DNA from: Qipengyuania pacifica
Lineage (GTDB): Bacteria > Pseudomonadota > Alphaproteobacteria > Sphingomonadales > Sphingomonadaceae
NCBI RefSeq assembly: GCF_019857205.1
Contig: NZ_JAHWXO010000007.1
Location: 62,001-126,000, forward strand
DNA: 64,000 nucleotides
Direction: 5' to 3'
Each line of letters opens with the position of its first letter. Positions within the stretch are counted from its first letter, which is position 1. A program made the translations under genes and the position numbers. A model generated the notes under the pieces. The model did not search any database and was not told the origin of the DNA. It saw nothing but the letters and a program-made list of their open reading frames with translations. Of this stretch, positions 7,677 through 16,247 are shown one piece after another.

Positions 7677-9371
7677 TCAGTCAGCGTCGTCCTCTACGGG
7701 GAAAAGTGCGGCTGCCGCGCGGCGCACAAGTTCGCGCGCCACATCCTGCTTCGGCATCTCGGGTAAGCTTTCGACCCCGTTAGACGTGACTATGTGCACC
7801 TGATTAAGGTCACCGCCCATCACACTATCCCCTTCTGCGCCTGAAACATTGTTTGCGATGATCCAGTCGGCGCCCTTGCGTTTGCGCTTGGACTTGGCGT
7901 TTTCGACTACGTTCTCGGTTTCGGCGGCGAACCCGATCAAAAGTGCAGGTCGTTTACGACCGGCCGCCGTACTGGCCAGAATATCCGGGTTTTCTGCCAA
8001 GATCAGCGCAGGCGGGGCAGAGCCGCGCTTTTTCATTTTTTCTCCTGCCACATGCCGACTTTTCCAGTCGGCAACTGCAGCCACCATGAAAGCCACGTCT
8101 ACCGGAAGTGCGCGGCGCACTTCTTCTGCCATGTCGTCCGCAGTTTCCACGTCGATGCGATCGACCCCGACCGGCGTGGGCAAATGTACCGGGCCTGCGA
8201 CCAGCGTGACACGCGCACCGGCCGCGGCAGACATTGCAGCGATGGCGAATCCCTGTTTACCGCTGGACCGATTGGCAATGTAACGGACCGGATCGATAGG
8301 TTCGCGCGTGGGACCGGCAGTCACCAGAACGTGTTTACCAAACAGAGGTCGGTGATCGGGATCGGGGTCGAACTCTGCCTGACCGGCAAGCGGCGAATCT
8401 TCAAAAGCAATACCCGACGTCTGTGCTTCCTCAACGCCCGGTTGCGGCATGGCGCGCATGTCCTGCCGTGCCACTTCGTGATTGAGCGCAGCAGGATCAG
8501 TCGGTGGTGCGGAAGATGCCTTCCCTTTGCTGGCCAGAAGCGGACCGCTATCCGCGATCGGCTCTTTCACTTCACCAAGACTTTCAGCTCCGAGCATGTC
8601 GGGCTCGGGCAGATCGTCCAATTCCGCTTCGATCTGCTCATGGCTGCGTTGTGTAGTCGAACGGGGAATTATCATCGACAAGAGGCCCCCAAGGCCACCG
8701 CCACTTTTTACGACTTCCTCTTCGTCTTCTGGCTCGAGCGGTTCGTCCAGATCGTATTCGATTTCTTCCCGGACCGCGGGAGCCGAAAGCTGTGCCTGCT
8801 TGAATACAGCCAGTTCGGGCACCTCTATATCGAGGTCGAGTTCCTGACCGATGCGCGCAAGGATCGCGGGCGGCTCGGGCATGCGCCCGGGGCCGAATTC
8901 GCCACAAGCCATTGGCCCCTCGTCCGGATCCATAACTGCAACGCCGGCCTGGCGTAACCAATCTGCGTTTCGCTGCGTTGCCGAATGCTCCCACATCTTC
9001 ACATTCATGGCCGGAACAGCAAGAACCGGTTTATCGGTGGCGAGGATGAGTGTGGTCGCAAGATCATCGGCAATGCCGGCCGCCATCTTGGCAAGCAGGT
9101 CCGCTGTGGCCGGGCAAACGACCACGAGATCGGCTTCGCGACTGAGTTGGATATGGCCCATTTCCACCTCGTCCTTGAGGTCGAAAAGCGATGTATAAAC
9201 CTTGCTCTCACTAAGAGCGGCCAGCGCCATAGGCGTAACGAACTGCTGGCCGCCTTGCGTCAATACACAGGTGACGGAGCCGCCAGCCTTGCGGATCAGG
9301 CGGACGAGTTCGCAGGATTTGTAAGCTGCAATGCCGCCACCGATGACGAGCAGGATTCGCGGCCCGCTCAT
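7677..9371 (-). CDS. coaBC: Bifunctional phosphopantothenoylcysteine decarboxylase / phosphopantothenate-cysteine ligase
   Basis: 564 residues from ATG 9371 (MSGPRILLVIGGGIAAYKS); an ATG at 9431 would add 20 residues that do not look conserved. The CoaC flavoprotein half (1-177) has GGGIAAYKS, the catalytic-His segment MGHIQLSREAD, PATADLLAKMAAGIADDL and PAMNVKMWEH. The CoaB half (from about 342) has VTAGPTREPIDPVRYIANR, SSGKQG and IANNVSG. Together they convert phosphopantothenate to phosphopantetheine in CoA synthesis. Normal CoaBC is about 400 residues; here an acidic, proline-rich linker of about 164 residues (178-341) separates the two enzymes. The gene is the far end of the mutM-ubiE-ubiB neighbourhood and is divergent from the DUF4345-like gene. 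Confidence 0.93.
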   Translation of the reverse strand: MSGPRILLVIGGGIAAYKSCELVRLIRKAGGSVTCVLTQGGQQFVTPMALAALSESKVYTSLFDLKDEVEMGHIQLSREADLVVVCPATADLLAKMAAGIADDLATTLILATDKPVLAVPAMNVKMWEHSATQRNADWLRQAGVAVMDPDEGPMACGEFGPGRMPEPPAILARIGQELDLDIEVPELAVFKQAQLSAPAVREEIEYDLDEPLEPEDEEEVVKSGGGLGGLLSMIIPRSTTQRSHEQIEAELDDLPEPDMLGAESLGEVKEPIADSGPLLASKGKASSAPPTDPAALNHEVARQDMRAMPQPGVEEAQTSGIAFEDSPLAGQAEFDPDPDHRPLFGKHVLVTAGPTREPIDPVRYIANRSSGKQGFAIAAMSAAAGARVTLVAGPVHLPTPVGVDRIDVETADDMAEEVRRALPVDVAFMVAAVADWKSRHVAGEKMKKRGSAPPALILAENPDILASTAAGRKRPALLIGFAAETENVVENAKSKRKRKGADWIIANNVSGAEGDSVMGGDLNQVHIVTSNGVESLPEMPKQDVARELVRRAAAALFPVEDDAD

Positions 9372-9556
9372 GCGAGGCGTTCCTGCGCTTGCATCATGTC
9401 CGTGCGTTGCCACTCGAACCGGCGAATGCATTCCCTTAAAGCCATTGATGCGCTTGCTAGCGCCCCCCGTACATCAATGCCAGCGTTCAGCACTGGCGTT
9501 TTTCAATATTCACCCTAACGTCACATGGTGAAAAAAGAGAAAACGGGGAGGTCTTC

Positions 9557-9946
9557 ATGCATGTCATCCTGAGCGCGATCCTGCTTGCACTGGCAATACT
9601 CGATCTGGTGATTGGTACCGGCTTTCTGATCGACCCTGGCAGTTCGGGCGCAGATTTCGGCCTTGCCATCGTTTCGATGCATGGAGAATCTACCCTCAGG
9701 GGCGACATGACCGCATTCTTCTACGTGACGGCACTGTCACTTGCATGGGGTGGCTGGAAGCGGCGGGGCGATGTCCTATTACCTGCTCTCGGACTGTTCG
9801 GCATCGCTCTGATTGGGCGCATAATCAATCTGGTCGTTGAGGGACCCTACCAAGGTTGGATGGTCCCGATGAGCGTCGAGGCGCTTCACTGCATTGTCAT
9901 CATGATCGCTATGCGTGCGTGGGGGTGGCCGACGACGCGGACCTGA
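9557..9946 (+). CDS. Small polytopic membrane protein, DUF4345-like
   Basis: 129 residues, four predicted hydrophobic helices with short polar loops; the loop GESTLRGDMTAF, in which LRGD precedes the second helix, resembles DUF4345 proteins. A Shine-Dalgarno (GGGGAGG) stands 9 bases before the ATG. No catalytic residues are evident and the function is unknown. The last 38 bases overlap the 3' end of the convergent membrane-protein gene. The assignment is by general resemblance, not a domain search. Confidence 0.6.
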   Translation: MHVILSAILLALAILDLVIGTGFLIDPGSSGADFGLAIVSMHGESTLRGDMTAFFYVTALSLAWGGWKRRGDVLLPALGLFGIALIGRIINLVVEGPYQGWMVPMSVEALHCIVIMIAMRAWGWPTTRT

Positions 9947-10994
9947 TGGCAAGAAATAGATCGGTCACTGCACGCGGCGCGAAGGCCAGGCCTACCCCAT
10001 ATGCGGGGACGAAAAGTCCCATCCAGTAAAAGTTTTCCTGCCGCGCAAAGATGGCAACGGCAGCGATGAAACCGGCAAACCAGGCGCTGGCGAAAACCCC
10101 CAGCCTTCCGCCTACGGCCAACCAGCCCGGCAGCGGCAGCACACCGAGCGGACCTGCCAGCCAGACTGGTAATGTTTGCAGCAATGTTGTGACATGTATG
10201 CCGTACAAAGCGAGCGCCGGCCCGACCATTCCGCTCCACCCCGGAGAGACAAGGTCCCCGGGTTCACGTATACCGGCAACGGTGAACGCATGAAGCGCAA
10301 GTCCCAAGGCAATTATCATCAGCGTTCCGCAGATAGAGAAGACTTTCGCGCGTTCGCCAGCCAGTAATGCAGCGCTGCCCCACGCAAGGAGAAACGGCAA
10401 CGCCAGTTCGCGCAGCGCAATGGCGCATCCTGCAAGGATTAGACCGCTGATCCACAAACGGCCCACCGATAGGGCAAGTGCGAGCGATAACATCAGGCCG
10501 GCAAGGAGTTCGTGACTGAAAGGGATGTCCGGGATGAATGCGACCATTCCGAACAATGCTGCCAATCCCGCGCCGACAGCTGCTTCCACGCGACCCCTGC
10601 CGCGCAAAGCCGCATACCAGGCAAGAACGTTGGCGCCCCACATAAATGCTGCGATTGCGCGCCACCCGTCGCTACCCCACAGCGCACTTGTCCAAGCCAG
10701 AACAGGAGTTCTTATCGTAACGAAAGGGCTGGTCGGCATGCCGAACTCACGGTGTTCTTTAGCCGCCGCTTCGTAATAATTCTCGCCCGCCGCGACCCGA
10801 GCGTCGATAGCGCGATAGAGGTCCATATCGACACGCTCGCCAAGTGCGAGCCTATGCTCTATATCTGCCTCATGCGCAGAATTGTGCGCTTCCAGCGCGA
10901 ACACGTTCCATACGCACGCAAGGATCGTCGCAATCAGAAGCGCTGCTGCGCCCCAGCGTGGTAAAACCGCGAGGGGACGATCGGGCAAATTCAT
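9909..10994 (-). CDS. Polytopic membrane protein B, paralog of its upstream neighbour
   Basis: 361 residues from ATG 10994, which overlaps the stop of the upstream paralog (ATGA); the longer open frame reaching 11186 only reads through that gene. About ten hydrophobic helices. After the first helix lies an acidic soluble loop with RVAAGENYYEAAAKEHREFG then R-T-P-V-L-A-W, followed by FSHELLAGLMLSLAL, ALRELALPFLLAW and ENFYWMGLFVPAYGVGLAF. The same blocks occur in the same order in the upstream neighbour, so these are tandem paralogs. A first periplasmic loop with conserved acids and a YY pair is reminiscent of GT-C glycosyltransferases, but no defined family could be assigned. It is the last gene of a ubiE-ubiB-led overlapping series. 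Confidence 0.75.
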   Translation of the reverse strand: MNLPDRPLAVLPRWGAAALLIATILACVWNVFALEAHNSAHEADIEHRLALGERVDMDLYRAIDARVAAGENYYEAAAKEHREFGMPTSPFVTIRTPVLAWTSALWGSDGWRAIAAFMWGANVLAWYAALRGRGRVEAAVGAGLAALFGMVAFIPDIPFSHELLAGLMLSLALALSVGRLWISGLILAGCAIALRELALPFLLAWGSAALLAGERAKVFSICGTLMIIALGLALHAFTVAGIREPGDLVSPGWSGMVGPALALYGIHVTTLLQTLPVWLAGPLGVLPLPGWLAVGGRLGVFASAWFAGFIAAVAIFARQENFYWMGLFVPAYGVGLAFAPRAVTDLFLAIRSASSATPTHA

Positions 10995-12124
10995 GCGTTC
11001 CCTCGCGCCGCACGGACCAGTGAGGGTAGCGCCATAGGCAGAAAAGCCAGGCCGATGAACATCGCCGGTGCGACGACTGCGCCCCAGTAGAAGTTGTTTG
11101 CCCTGCCCGCGAGCATGAATGCGAGACCGTAGCCCAGATACAAAAAGGTACCCGTCGTGCCAGCGGACGATTTCCATCCGGCCCAACCCAACGCCATCAG
11201 TATCACTACAGGACTGGCCAGTTCATGCGGAAGCAAACGCAGGTTTGAACTCAGAACGATATTCCCGAGCCATCCGGAAAGGCCGCGCAGGACAAGCCAG
11301 TCCGGCCCGACTGGATCGGAAGGCACCTCCTGCACAGCTATCAACGACAGATGCCAAGCCATGATCGCTGCGAATACAGCAACCAGCATGATCCAAGCCG
11401 TTGCTTCGCGCCAATCCTTGCGCCACGCCGCCATCGCCGCCATCAACAATACGAAGGGCAAAACCAGTTCTCGCAATGCCAGCGCCAGCGCAGCGACAAC
11501 GAGCGCCGCACCCCAACGCCCCGGTCGATGAAGACCGAACGCCAGGGCGATCAGCATCCCCGCCCAAAGCTCATGCAACACGAAGAAAGACCGATTGAGG
11601 CCGAGCGAACCGCCCATTGCCATCAGCGCCGTGCCGAGCAGGCGGAAGCGCACACCGCCAGGCTCCTCGCCCAATCGGTTCCACCATGCCCAGATGCATG
11701 CGAAGAGCAGAGCGATCGCAAGGGCAATCATTGCAGGCTCGCCCAGCGAGGCATGGATCCAGGCGAGCGTCGGCAGACGCACGGCGAGACCCGGTCGCAC
11801 CGGGTAATCGCGCGCGCGTTGCTCTTCCACGATGAAGTCGTAATAGTTTTCGCCGTGGCCGATCCGCTCGATCACACGGTCGTAGAACGCAAGATCCTCG
11901 TCACGCTCGGATTCAGTCTGTCCGTCCGGCGGCCCATCGCCGATGAGCGATGGAACTTCCGATGGCTTTCCATCCAAACTCGCGCTGAGAGGCGCGATAG
12001 CGGCAAGAACAAGAAGCGCTGCCACGACCAACAGCAGTATACGTGCGGGCCACCTGTCCCAGCCGGCGAAGCGATCCCACGGCGCCGCCTTTAGTTGATC
12101 CAGCCCTGCATTATCGCTGCCCAT
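10991..12124 (-). CDS. Polytopic membrane protein A, paralog of its downstream neighbour
   Basis: 377 residues from ATG 12124, the only usable start before the membrane domain; this start lies 34 bases inside the 3' end of ubiB, so the two are translationally coupled. About ten hydrophobic helices. The first extracytoplasmic loop carries ERIGHGENYYDFIVEEQRARD and a following R-L-P-T-L-A-W, then VLHELWAGMLIALAFGL, ALRELVLPFVLLM and NNFYWGAVVAPAMFIGLAF, matching protein B block by block. A GT-C-like lipid-linked glycosyltransferase or a lipid-handling protein is possible. Nothing in the sequence ties it to ubiquinone synthesis except gene order. I do not recognise a named family. Confidence 0.75.
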   Translation of the reverse strand: MGSDNAGLDQLKAAPWDRFAGWDRWPARILLLVVAALLVLAAIAPLSASLDGKPSEVPSLIGDGPPDGQTESERDEDLAFYDRVIERIGHGENYYDFIVEEQRARDYPVRPGLAVRLPTLAWIHASLGEPAMIALAIALLFACIWAWWNRLGEEPGGVRFRLLGTALMAMGGSLGLNRSFFVLHELWAGMLIALAFGLHRPGRWGAALVVAALALALRELVLPFVLLMAAMAAWRKDWREATAWIMLVAVFAAIMAWHLSLIAVQEVPSDPVGPDWLVLRGLSGWLGNIVLSSNLRLLPHELASPVVILMALGWAGWKSSAGTTGTFLYLGYGLAFMLAGRANNFYWGAVVAPAMFIGLAFLPMALPSLVRAARGNA

Positions 12125-13659
12125 ACTGCGAGACCCCCTGCCACCGCTGCTATCGTATAGCCCATCCAGCCGCGACCTGCTTCGGTGCGGCGCCGTCTTT
12201 CCCACATCAATTCGACATCGGGCAGGGGCGGTAGCTCCGGCGCGCCGCCCTTGGGCGGGAATCTATCCTCGATCCTGCGAACGAGTTCTGGGATGCGCAG
12301 CAAAGTCTGGGTGTCTTCGCGGATGCGATCGGCAATGGCTGCTTCCGGACCCAGTTCATCGCGGATCCAACTGCGAACGTATGGCGCGCTGACATCCCAC
12401 ATGTTGATTTTGGGATTGAGTTGCGTGGCAATGCCTTCGACCATGACCATGGTCTTTTGCAAGAGCAGAAGATGTGGCTGCGTCTGCATGTCGAAATCAC
12501 GCGTAATCGCGAACAGCCCGTCGAGCATCTGGCCAACGGAAAGCTCACTAACCGGTTTACCGCGCATCGGCTCGCCAACAGCCCTCAACGCGGTCGCGAA
12601 CTCGTCCACGTTGTGATAGCTTGGGACATATTGCGCCTCGAAGTGAATCTCCGCAACGCGGCGATAGTTGCCGGTGGTCAACCCATAGAGAATTTCCGCG
12701 AGCCACATGCGCGCGCGTCGATCGATCCGACCCATGATGCCGAAATCGATGGCAGCGATGGTCCCATCCGCTTTCACGAACAGATTCCCTTGGTGCATGT
12801 CGGCATGAAAGAACCCGGCGGCGATGGCCTGTTTCAGGAAAGCGAGGACAAGCCTGCTGGCTATTTCCTCGGTATCGTGGCCGGCGGCCTTCAGCGCTTC
12901 GGTATTGCTGATTTTAATGCCATCGATCCAGTCGACGGTCATCACACGCCCATTGGTACGATCCCAGTCGATGCCCGGAATTTCGTATCCTTCCGTCCCG
13001 ACCATGTGCTCGGCGAGTTCAGAAGCGCTGGCTGCTTCGCGCCGCAAATCGAGTTCCCGATTGGTCCAGCGCTTGAAGTTGGCAATGACGAGCCTGGGGC
13101 GAAGGCGGGCAGCTTCCACACCGAAACTCTCCAGATGGGCGGCCGCCCATTCATAGGTATCTATGTCACGCGCGAACCGTTCGCGAACGCCGGGCCGCAG
13201 GACCTTTACGGCAACCTGCCTGCCGTCGGTCGTCGTTGCGCGGTGCACCTGGGCGATGGAGGCTGCGCCGATCGGCACCGGATCGAATTCCGACCAGAGA
13301 GCTTCGAGCGGTTGCTCGAAACTGGCTTCGATGCTTGCCCTGATCTTTTCGAAGGGCACTGGCGGCAGATCGTCCTGCAATTTCAGCAAATTGCGTGCCG
13401 GCTCTTCACCAACAAGATCTGGCCGCGTGGCGAGGGTCTGGCCCAACTTGATGGCGGCAGGCCCAATGTCCCGGAAAGCCCCCGCGTAATCGCGCTCCCC
13501 ACTGGTGCCTGTGAAAGCCACCCAACGGGCGAGCTTCGCCATGCGGCGTACGGGACCGGGTGCGTTGGGATCGTGTTCGATCCCTACCAGTGCGCGGTGT
13601 CGCGCAAGGGTGATGCCCCACTTGAAGAGCCGCCAGATATGCGTTGCTGGTCGCGTCAC
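12091..13659 (-). CDS. ubiB: Ubiquinone biosynthesis atypical kinase/ATPase UbiB
   Basis: 522 residues. The ABC1/ADCK/UbiB signature is complete: the KxGQ motif in AAIKLGQTLATRPDLVGEE (about 70-85), the Ala-rich nucleotide loop PIGAASIAQVHRA in place of a Gly-rich loop, VAVKVLRPGV with the ATP-site Lys, HADMHQGNLFV (catalytic loop) and AIDFGIMG (metal-binding DFG). Two C-terminal hydrophobic segments (about 495-520) anchor it to the inner membrane. UbiB supports the coenzyme Q assembly complex. It lies 4 bases after ubiE and its 3' end overlaps membrane protein A by 34 bases. Confidence 0.95.
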   Translation of the reverse strand: MTRPATHIWRLFKWGITLARHRALVGIEHDPNAPGPVRRMAKLARWVAFTGTSGERDYAGAFRDIGPAAIKLGQTLATRPDLVGEEPARNLLKLQDDLPPVPFEKIRASIEASFEQPLEALWSEFDPVPIGAASIAQVHRATTTDGRQVAVKVLRPGVRERFARDIDTYEWAAAHLESFGVEAARLRPRLVIANFKRWTNRELDLRREAASASELAEHMVGTEGYEIPGIDWDRTNGRVMTVDWIDGIKISNTEALKAAGHDTEEIASRLVLAFLKQAIAAGFFHADMHQGNLFVKADGTIAAIDFGIMGRIDRRARMWLAEILYGLTTGNYRRVAEIHFEAQYVPSYHNVDEFATALRAVGEPMRGKPVSELSVGQMLDGLFAITRDFDMQTQPHLLLLQKTMVMVEGIATQLNPKINMWDVSAPYVRSWIRDELGPEAAIADRIREDTQTLLRIPELVRRIEDRFPPKGGAPELPPLPDVELMWERRRRTEAGRGWMGYTIAAVAGGLAVWAAIMQGWIN

Positions 13660-13663
13660 CAGG

Positions 13664-14395
13664 TCAGACTTTCCATCCCGAATGGATGGCGACCAAACCG
13701 CCCATGATCGGTTCCACGCGCGTGTTTTCGAAACCTGCAGAGCGAATCCTACGTTCGAAATCGGCCATGTTCGGAAAGCGCCGGATCGATTCGATCAGAT
13801 AACGATAGCTATCCTCGTCGCCAGCAATGGCCTTGCCGATCTGTGGCACCAGCTTGTGCGAATAGAGATCATAGGCTTCTTTGAAGCCGGGCCATTCAAC
13901 GCTGGAAAATTCCAGACAGTAGAACCGCCCGCCAAATTTCAGCACACGATGCGCCTCGCTCAGGGCCTTTTCGATATGCGTCACGTTCCGGATACCGAAC
14001 GCGATAGTGTAGGCATCGAAGATGCGATTGGAAAAGCTCAGCTCTTCGGCATTCTGGCGGCTCCACACCAGACCGTCGATCCCGCGCTCTACGGCACGTT
14101 CAAGGCCGACATCGAGCATATTCTGGTTGATGTCCGACACCGTGACGCTGGCGCCATGGTCCGCCATGCGGAAAGCGATGTCGCCAGTCCCCCCAGCCAT
14201 GTCGAGTATCGTTTCGCCATGCTGAGGCTTCACACGAGCAACGAAGCGGTTTTTCCATAGACGGTGCATGCCGCCTGACATTGCATCGTTCATGATGTCG
14301 TATTTTGAGGCGACGTTCGAAAAGACTTCGCCTACGCGGCCGGTTTTTTCGGACGCATCGATGTCTTCGTAGCCGAAGGAAACGGTATCATTCAT
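13664..14395 (-). CDS. ubiE: Demethylmenaquinone/2-methoxy-6-polyprenyl-1,4-benzoquinol methyltransferase UbiE
   Basis: 243 residues from ATG 14395 (MNDTVSFGYEDID); an upstream in-frame ATG at 14431 has no conserved sequence. The class I methyltransferase SAM site ILDMAGGTGDIAFR is followed by the UbiE/COQ5 signature blocks YDIMNDAMSGGMHRLWK near the N-terminus and AFGIRNVTHIEKALSEAHRVLK in the middle. It C-methylates the benzoquinol ring in ubiquinone synthesis in the cytoplasm. The gene begins an overlapping or near-abutting series with ubiB and the two membrane paralogs, and is divergent from mutM with a 56-base gap that should hold both promoters. Confidence 0.95.
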   Translation of the reverse strand: MNDTVSFGYEDIDASEKTGRVGEVFSNVASKYDIMNDAMSGGMHRLWKNRFVARVKPQHGETILDMAGGTGDIAFRMADHGASVTVSDINQNMLDVGLERAVERGIDGLVWSRQNAEELSFSNRIFDAYTIAFGIRNVTHIEKALSEAHRVLKFGGRFYCLEFSSVEWPGFKEAYDLYSHKLVPQIGKAIAGDEDSYRYLIESIRRFPNMADFERRIRSAGFENTRVEPIMGGLVAIHSGWKV

Positions 14396-14451
14396 GGCTG
14401 GGTGCCTTAGGGGTAATTGTGTGCCGGGCAAAGAGTGTTAGAGCGCACGAC

Positions 14452-15267
14452 ATGCCGGAGCTACCTGAAGTCGAAACCACACTGCGTGGGCTCGCCCGTT
14501 TTCTAGATGGCGAACAGATCGTCAGTGTCCGGGTAAACCGGCCCGATATGCGCCGCCCCTTCCCACCCGGATTGGTTCAGGCGATGACAGGAGCGACGAT
14601 TTCCGGCCTCTCGCGACGGGCCAAATACGGCTTGCTTCACACCGATCGCGACCAAACGCTGGTGTTTCACCTCGGCATGAGCGGCCGCTGGCGGATCGAT
14701 CCCGAAGAAGCCGACAAGCATGACCACCTCGTTCTGGCGACGCGCGATCATGTGTTTGCCCTCAACGACCCCCGCCGGTTCGGTTCGGTTGACCTCCTGC
14801 TAGCGCCAGAGCTCGACCTGTGGCCACCTTTTGCCGCGCTTGGACCTGAACCGCTGGGTGAAATGCTTACACCTGAGCATCTGCGGGAAGCCACGCGCGC
14901 ACGCAAACAGGCCATTAAGCTGCTTCTACTCGACCAGCGTGTCGTCGCGGGACTCGGTAATATCTATGTTTGTGAAGCTTTATGGCAGGCGGGGGTCAAC
15001 CCCCGCAAAGCGGGGGGCAAGGTCACCATGCCGCAATTGCGCCGTCTTGTGCCGGCGATCAAGGATGTGCTGGAACGATCAATCCGCGACGGCGGCTCCA
15101 CCTTACGCGATTTTGCGCAACCCGATGGCAATCTTGGCTATTTTGCCACGCGCTTTCATGTTTACGGGCGAGAGAGGCAAGTCTGCCATCATGAAGATGG
15201 CGGCACGATCCGGCGTATCGTACAGGGTGGGCGAAGTACGTGGTTCTGCCCAGTCTGCCAAAAGTAG
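14452..15267 (+). CDS. mutM: Formamidopyrimidine-DNA glycosylase
   Basis: 271 residues from ATG 14452, fixed by the required N-terminal MPELPEVETT, where Pro becomes the catalytic nucleophile after Met removal. Other marks are the Lys in FHLGMSGRW region, DPRRFGSVDL, the H2TH block with GLGNIYVCEALW, and a C-terminal QGGRSTWFCPVCQK zinc-finger end. The enzyme excises 8-oxoguanine and formamidopyrimidines. The zinc finger is odd: the first pair reads C-H-H-E-D-G-G rather than C-x2-C, so the second ligand would have to be His, Glu or Asp. The gene is divergent from ubiE and lies 44 bases from the convergent GST gene. Confidence 0.96.
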   Translation: MPELPEVETTLRGLARFLDGEQIVSVRVNRPDMRRPFPPGLVQAMTGATISGLSRRAKYGLLHTDRDQTLVFHLGMSGRWRIDPEEADKHDHLVLATRDHVFALNDPRRFGSVDLLLAPELDLWPPFAALGPEPLGEMLTPEHLREATRARKQAIKLLLLDQRVVAGLGNIYVCEALWQAGVNPRKAGGKVTMPQLRRLVPAIKDVLERSIRDGGSTLRDFAQPDGNLGYFATRFHVYGRERQVCHHEDGGTIRRIVQGGRSTWFCPVCQK

Positions 15268-15311
15268 CCGCTCTGCTCGGCGTCAGCCCCGACGACCGAG
15301 TCGCCCGCGTC

Positions 15312-15983
15312 CTATAAATCCAGCGAAGCGTATTCGCGAGGGGGCGGTATGCCTTCCATCTTTTCACTTAGCAGCGGCCTGAAGCTGGGACGGCTTTTCA
15401 CGACCATATACCAGCCTTGGGTCTGCTCGTGTCCTTTCCAGTCGATCGCGCCCAGATATTCGACGACCGAAAGATGTGCGGCGCATGTTAGATCGGCCAG
15501 ACTTAGCTGGGGTCCTGCAAGCCACTGCCGCGTGTCGACCAGCCAATCGATGTAATCGAGATGTCCGTGCAGCATCCGGCCGAGCTGGCGCAAAACCTGC
15601 GCATCTGGGGACTGGCGCAAGACTATGCGTTTCTTCATCTTTTCGTGAAGAGCAGGTTCGGTCACATCGGCGTAAAAATTATCATCGAACAGCGCGACCA
15701 GCCTGCGAATTTCCGCACGCTGCAGAGCCGACCCGTTGATCATCGGATTACGATCTACCGTTTCTTCAAGATATTCGCAGATAGCCTGACTATCCGATAG
15801 CGCGGTACCCCGCCCCGCATCATGCAGAACAGGTGTACGCCCGGCAGGGTTTAGGTGCCAGAATTCGTCTCGCCCTTCCCATGGATTTTCCCGAACCAGT
15901 TCGTAGGCAACGTTCTTTTCGCCCATCAGCAAGCGCAGTTTGCGGCTGAAGGGACAAAGAGGAAATTGGTATAGCTGCCACAT
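15312..15983 (-). CDS. Glutathione S-transferase family protein
   Basis: 223 residues with a thioredoxin-fold N-terminal domain (LYQFPLCPFSRKLRLLMGEK, a monothiol CPFS site), the glutathione-binding GRTPVLHD cis-Pro and ALSDSQAICEYLEE block, and an all-helical C-terminal domain containing WLAGPQLSLADLTCAAHLS, the hydrophobic staple/N-cap region. It probably conjugates or transfers glutathione in the cytoplasm. The nearness to stress-response genes fits an oxidative or electrophile-defence role, which is inference. The CPFS site is closer to beta- or omega-type members than to Tyr/Ser types. It faces mutM convergently. Confidence 0.88.
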   Translation of the reverse strand: MWQLYQFPLCPFSRKLRLLMGEKNVAYELVRENPWEGRDEFWHLNPAGRTPVLHDAGRGTALSDSQAICEYLEETVDRNPMINGSALQRAEIRRLVALFDDNFYADVTEPALHEKMKKRIVLRQSPDAQVLRQLGRMLHGHLDYIDWLVDTRQWLAGPQLSLADLTCAAHLSVVEYLGAIDWKGHEQTQGWYMVVKSRPSFRPLLSEKMEGIPPPREYASLDL

Positions 15984-16087
15984 GGGTTATTTGCCTTGGC
16001 ACAAGCTTAGGGGGCGCGTCTACTAGCGCAGGAATGCTCGGGTAACTTTTAAGATTTCCGACGGACCACGATTATTGACTTGGAATT

Positions 16088-16124
16088 AGAAAAAAAGGCC
16101 CCCGTTGATTTCAACGGGGGCCTT
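16088..16124 (-). terminator. Rho-independent terminator for the Crp/Fnr gene
   Basis: A perfect 14-base stem (16095-16108 with 16111-16124, 2-base centre) rich in G and C is followed on the minus strand by a run of seven or more T. It lies about 125 bases after the Crp/Fnr stop and would keep that transcript out of the GST gene. Confidence 0.85.
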
Positions 16125-16247
16125 TCGGGATCGTATCACCAGCCGCTTGGACGGGAGGGGGGGTCTCGGCGGTGACATAGGGAATACGCGCCTTCTCAAG
16201 TAGAGTTCCCGGCCGCAATGAATTTTTTTAGCTGCCGAAAATGCCAG

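Noticed and set aside
12421..13707. 428-residue plus-strand open frame
   Set aside because: It is the complement of ubiB, which carries the full UbiB signature.
16187..16213. Minus-strand GGAAC-N16-CGTA resembling an EcfG site
   Set aside because: The -10 has a mismatch and any transcript would run straight into the terminator at 16088-16124.
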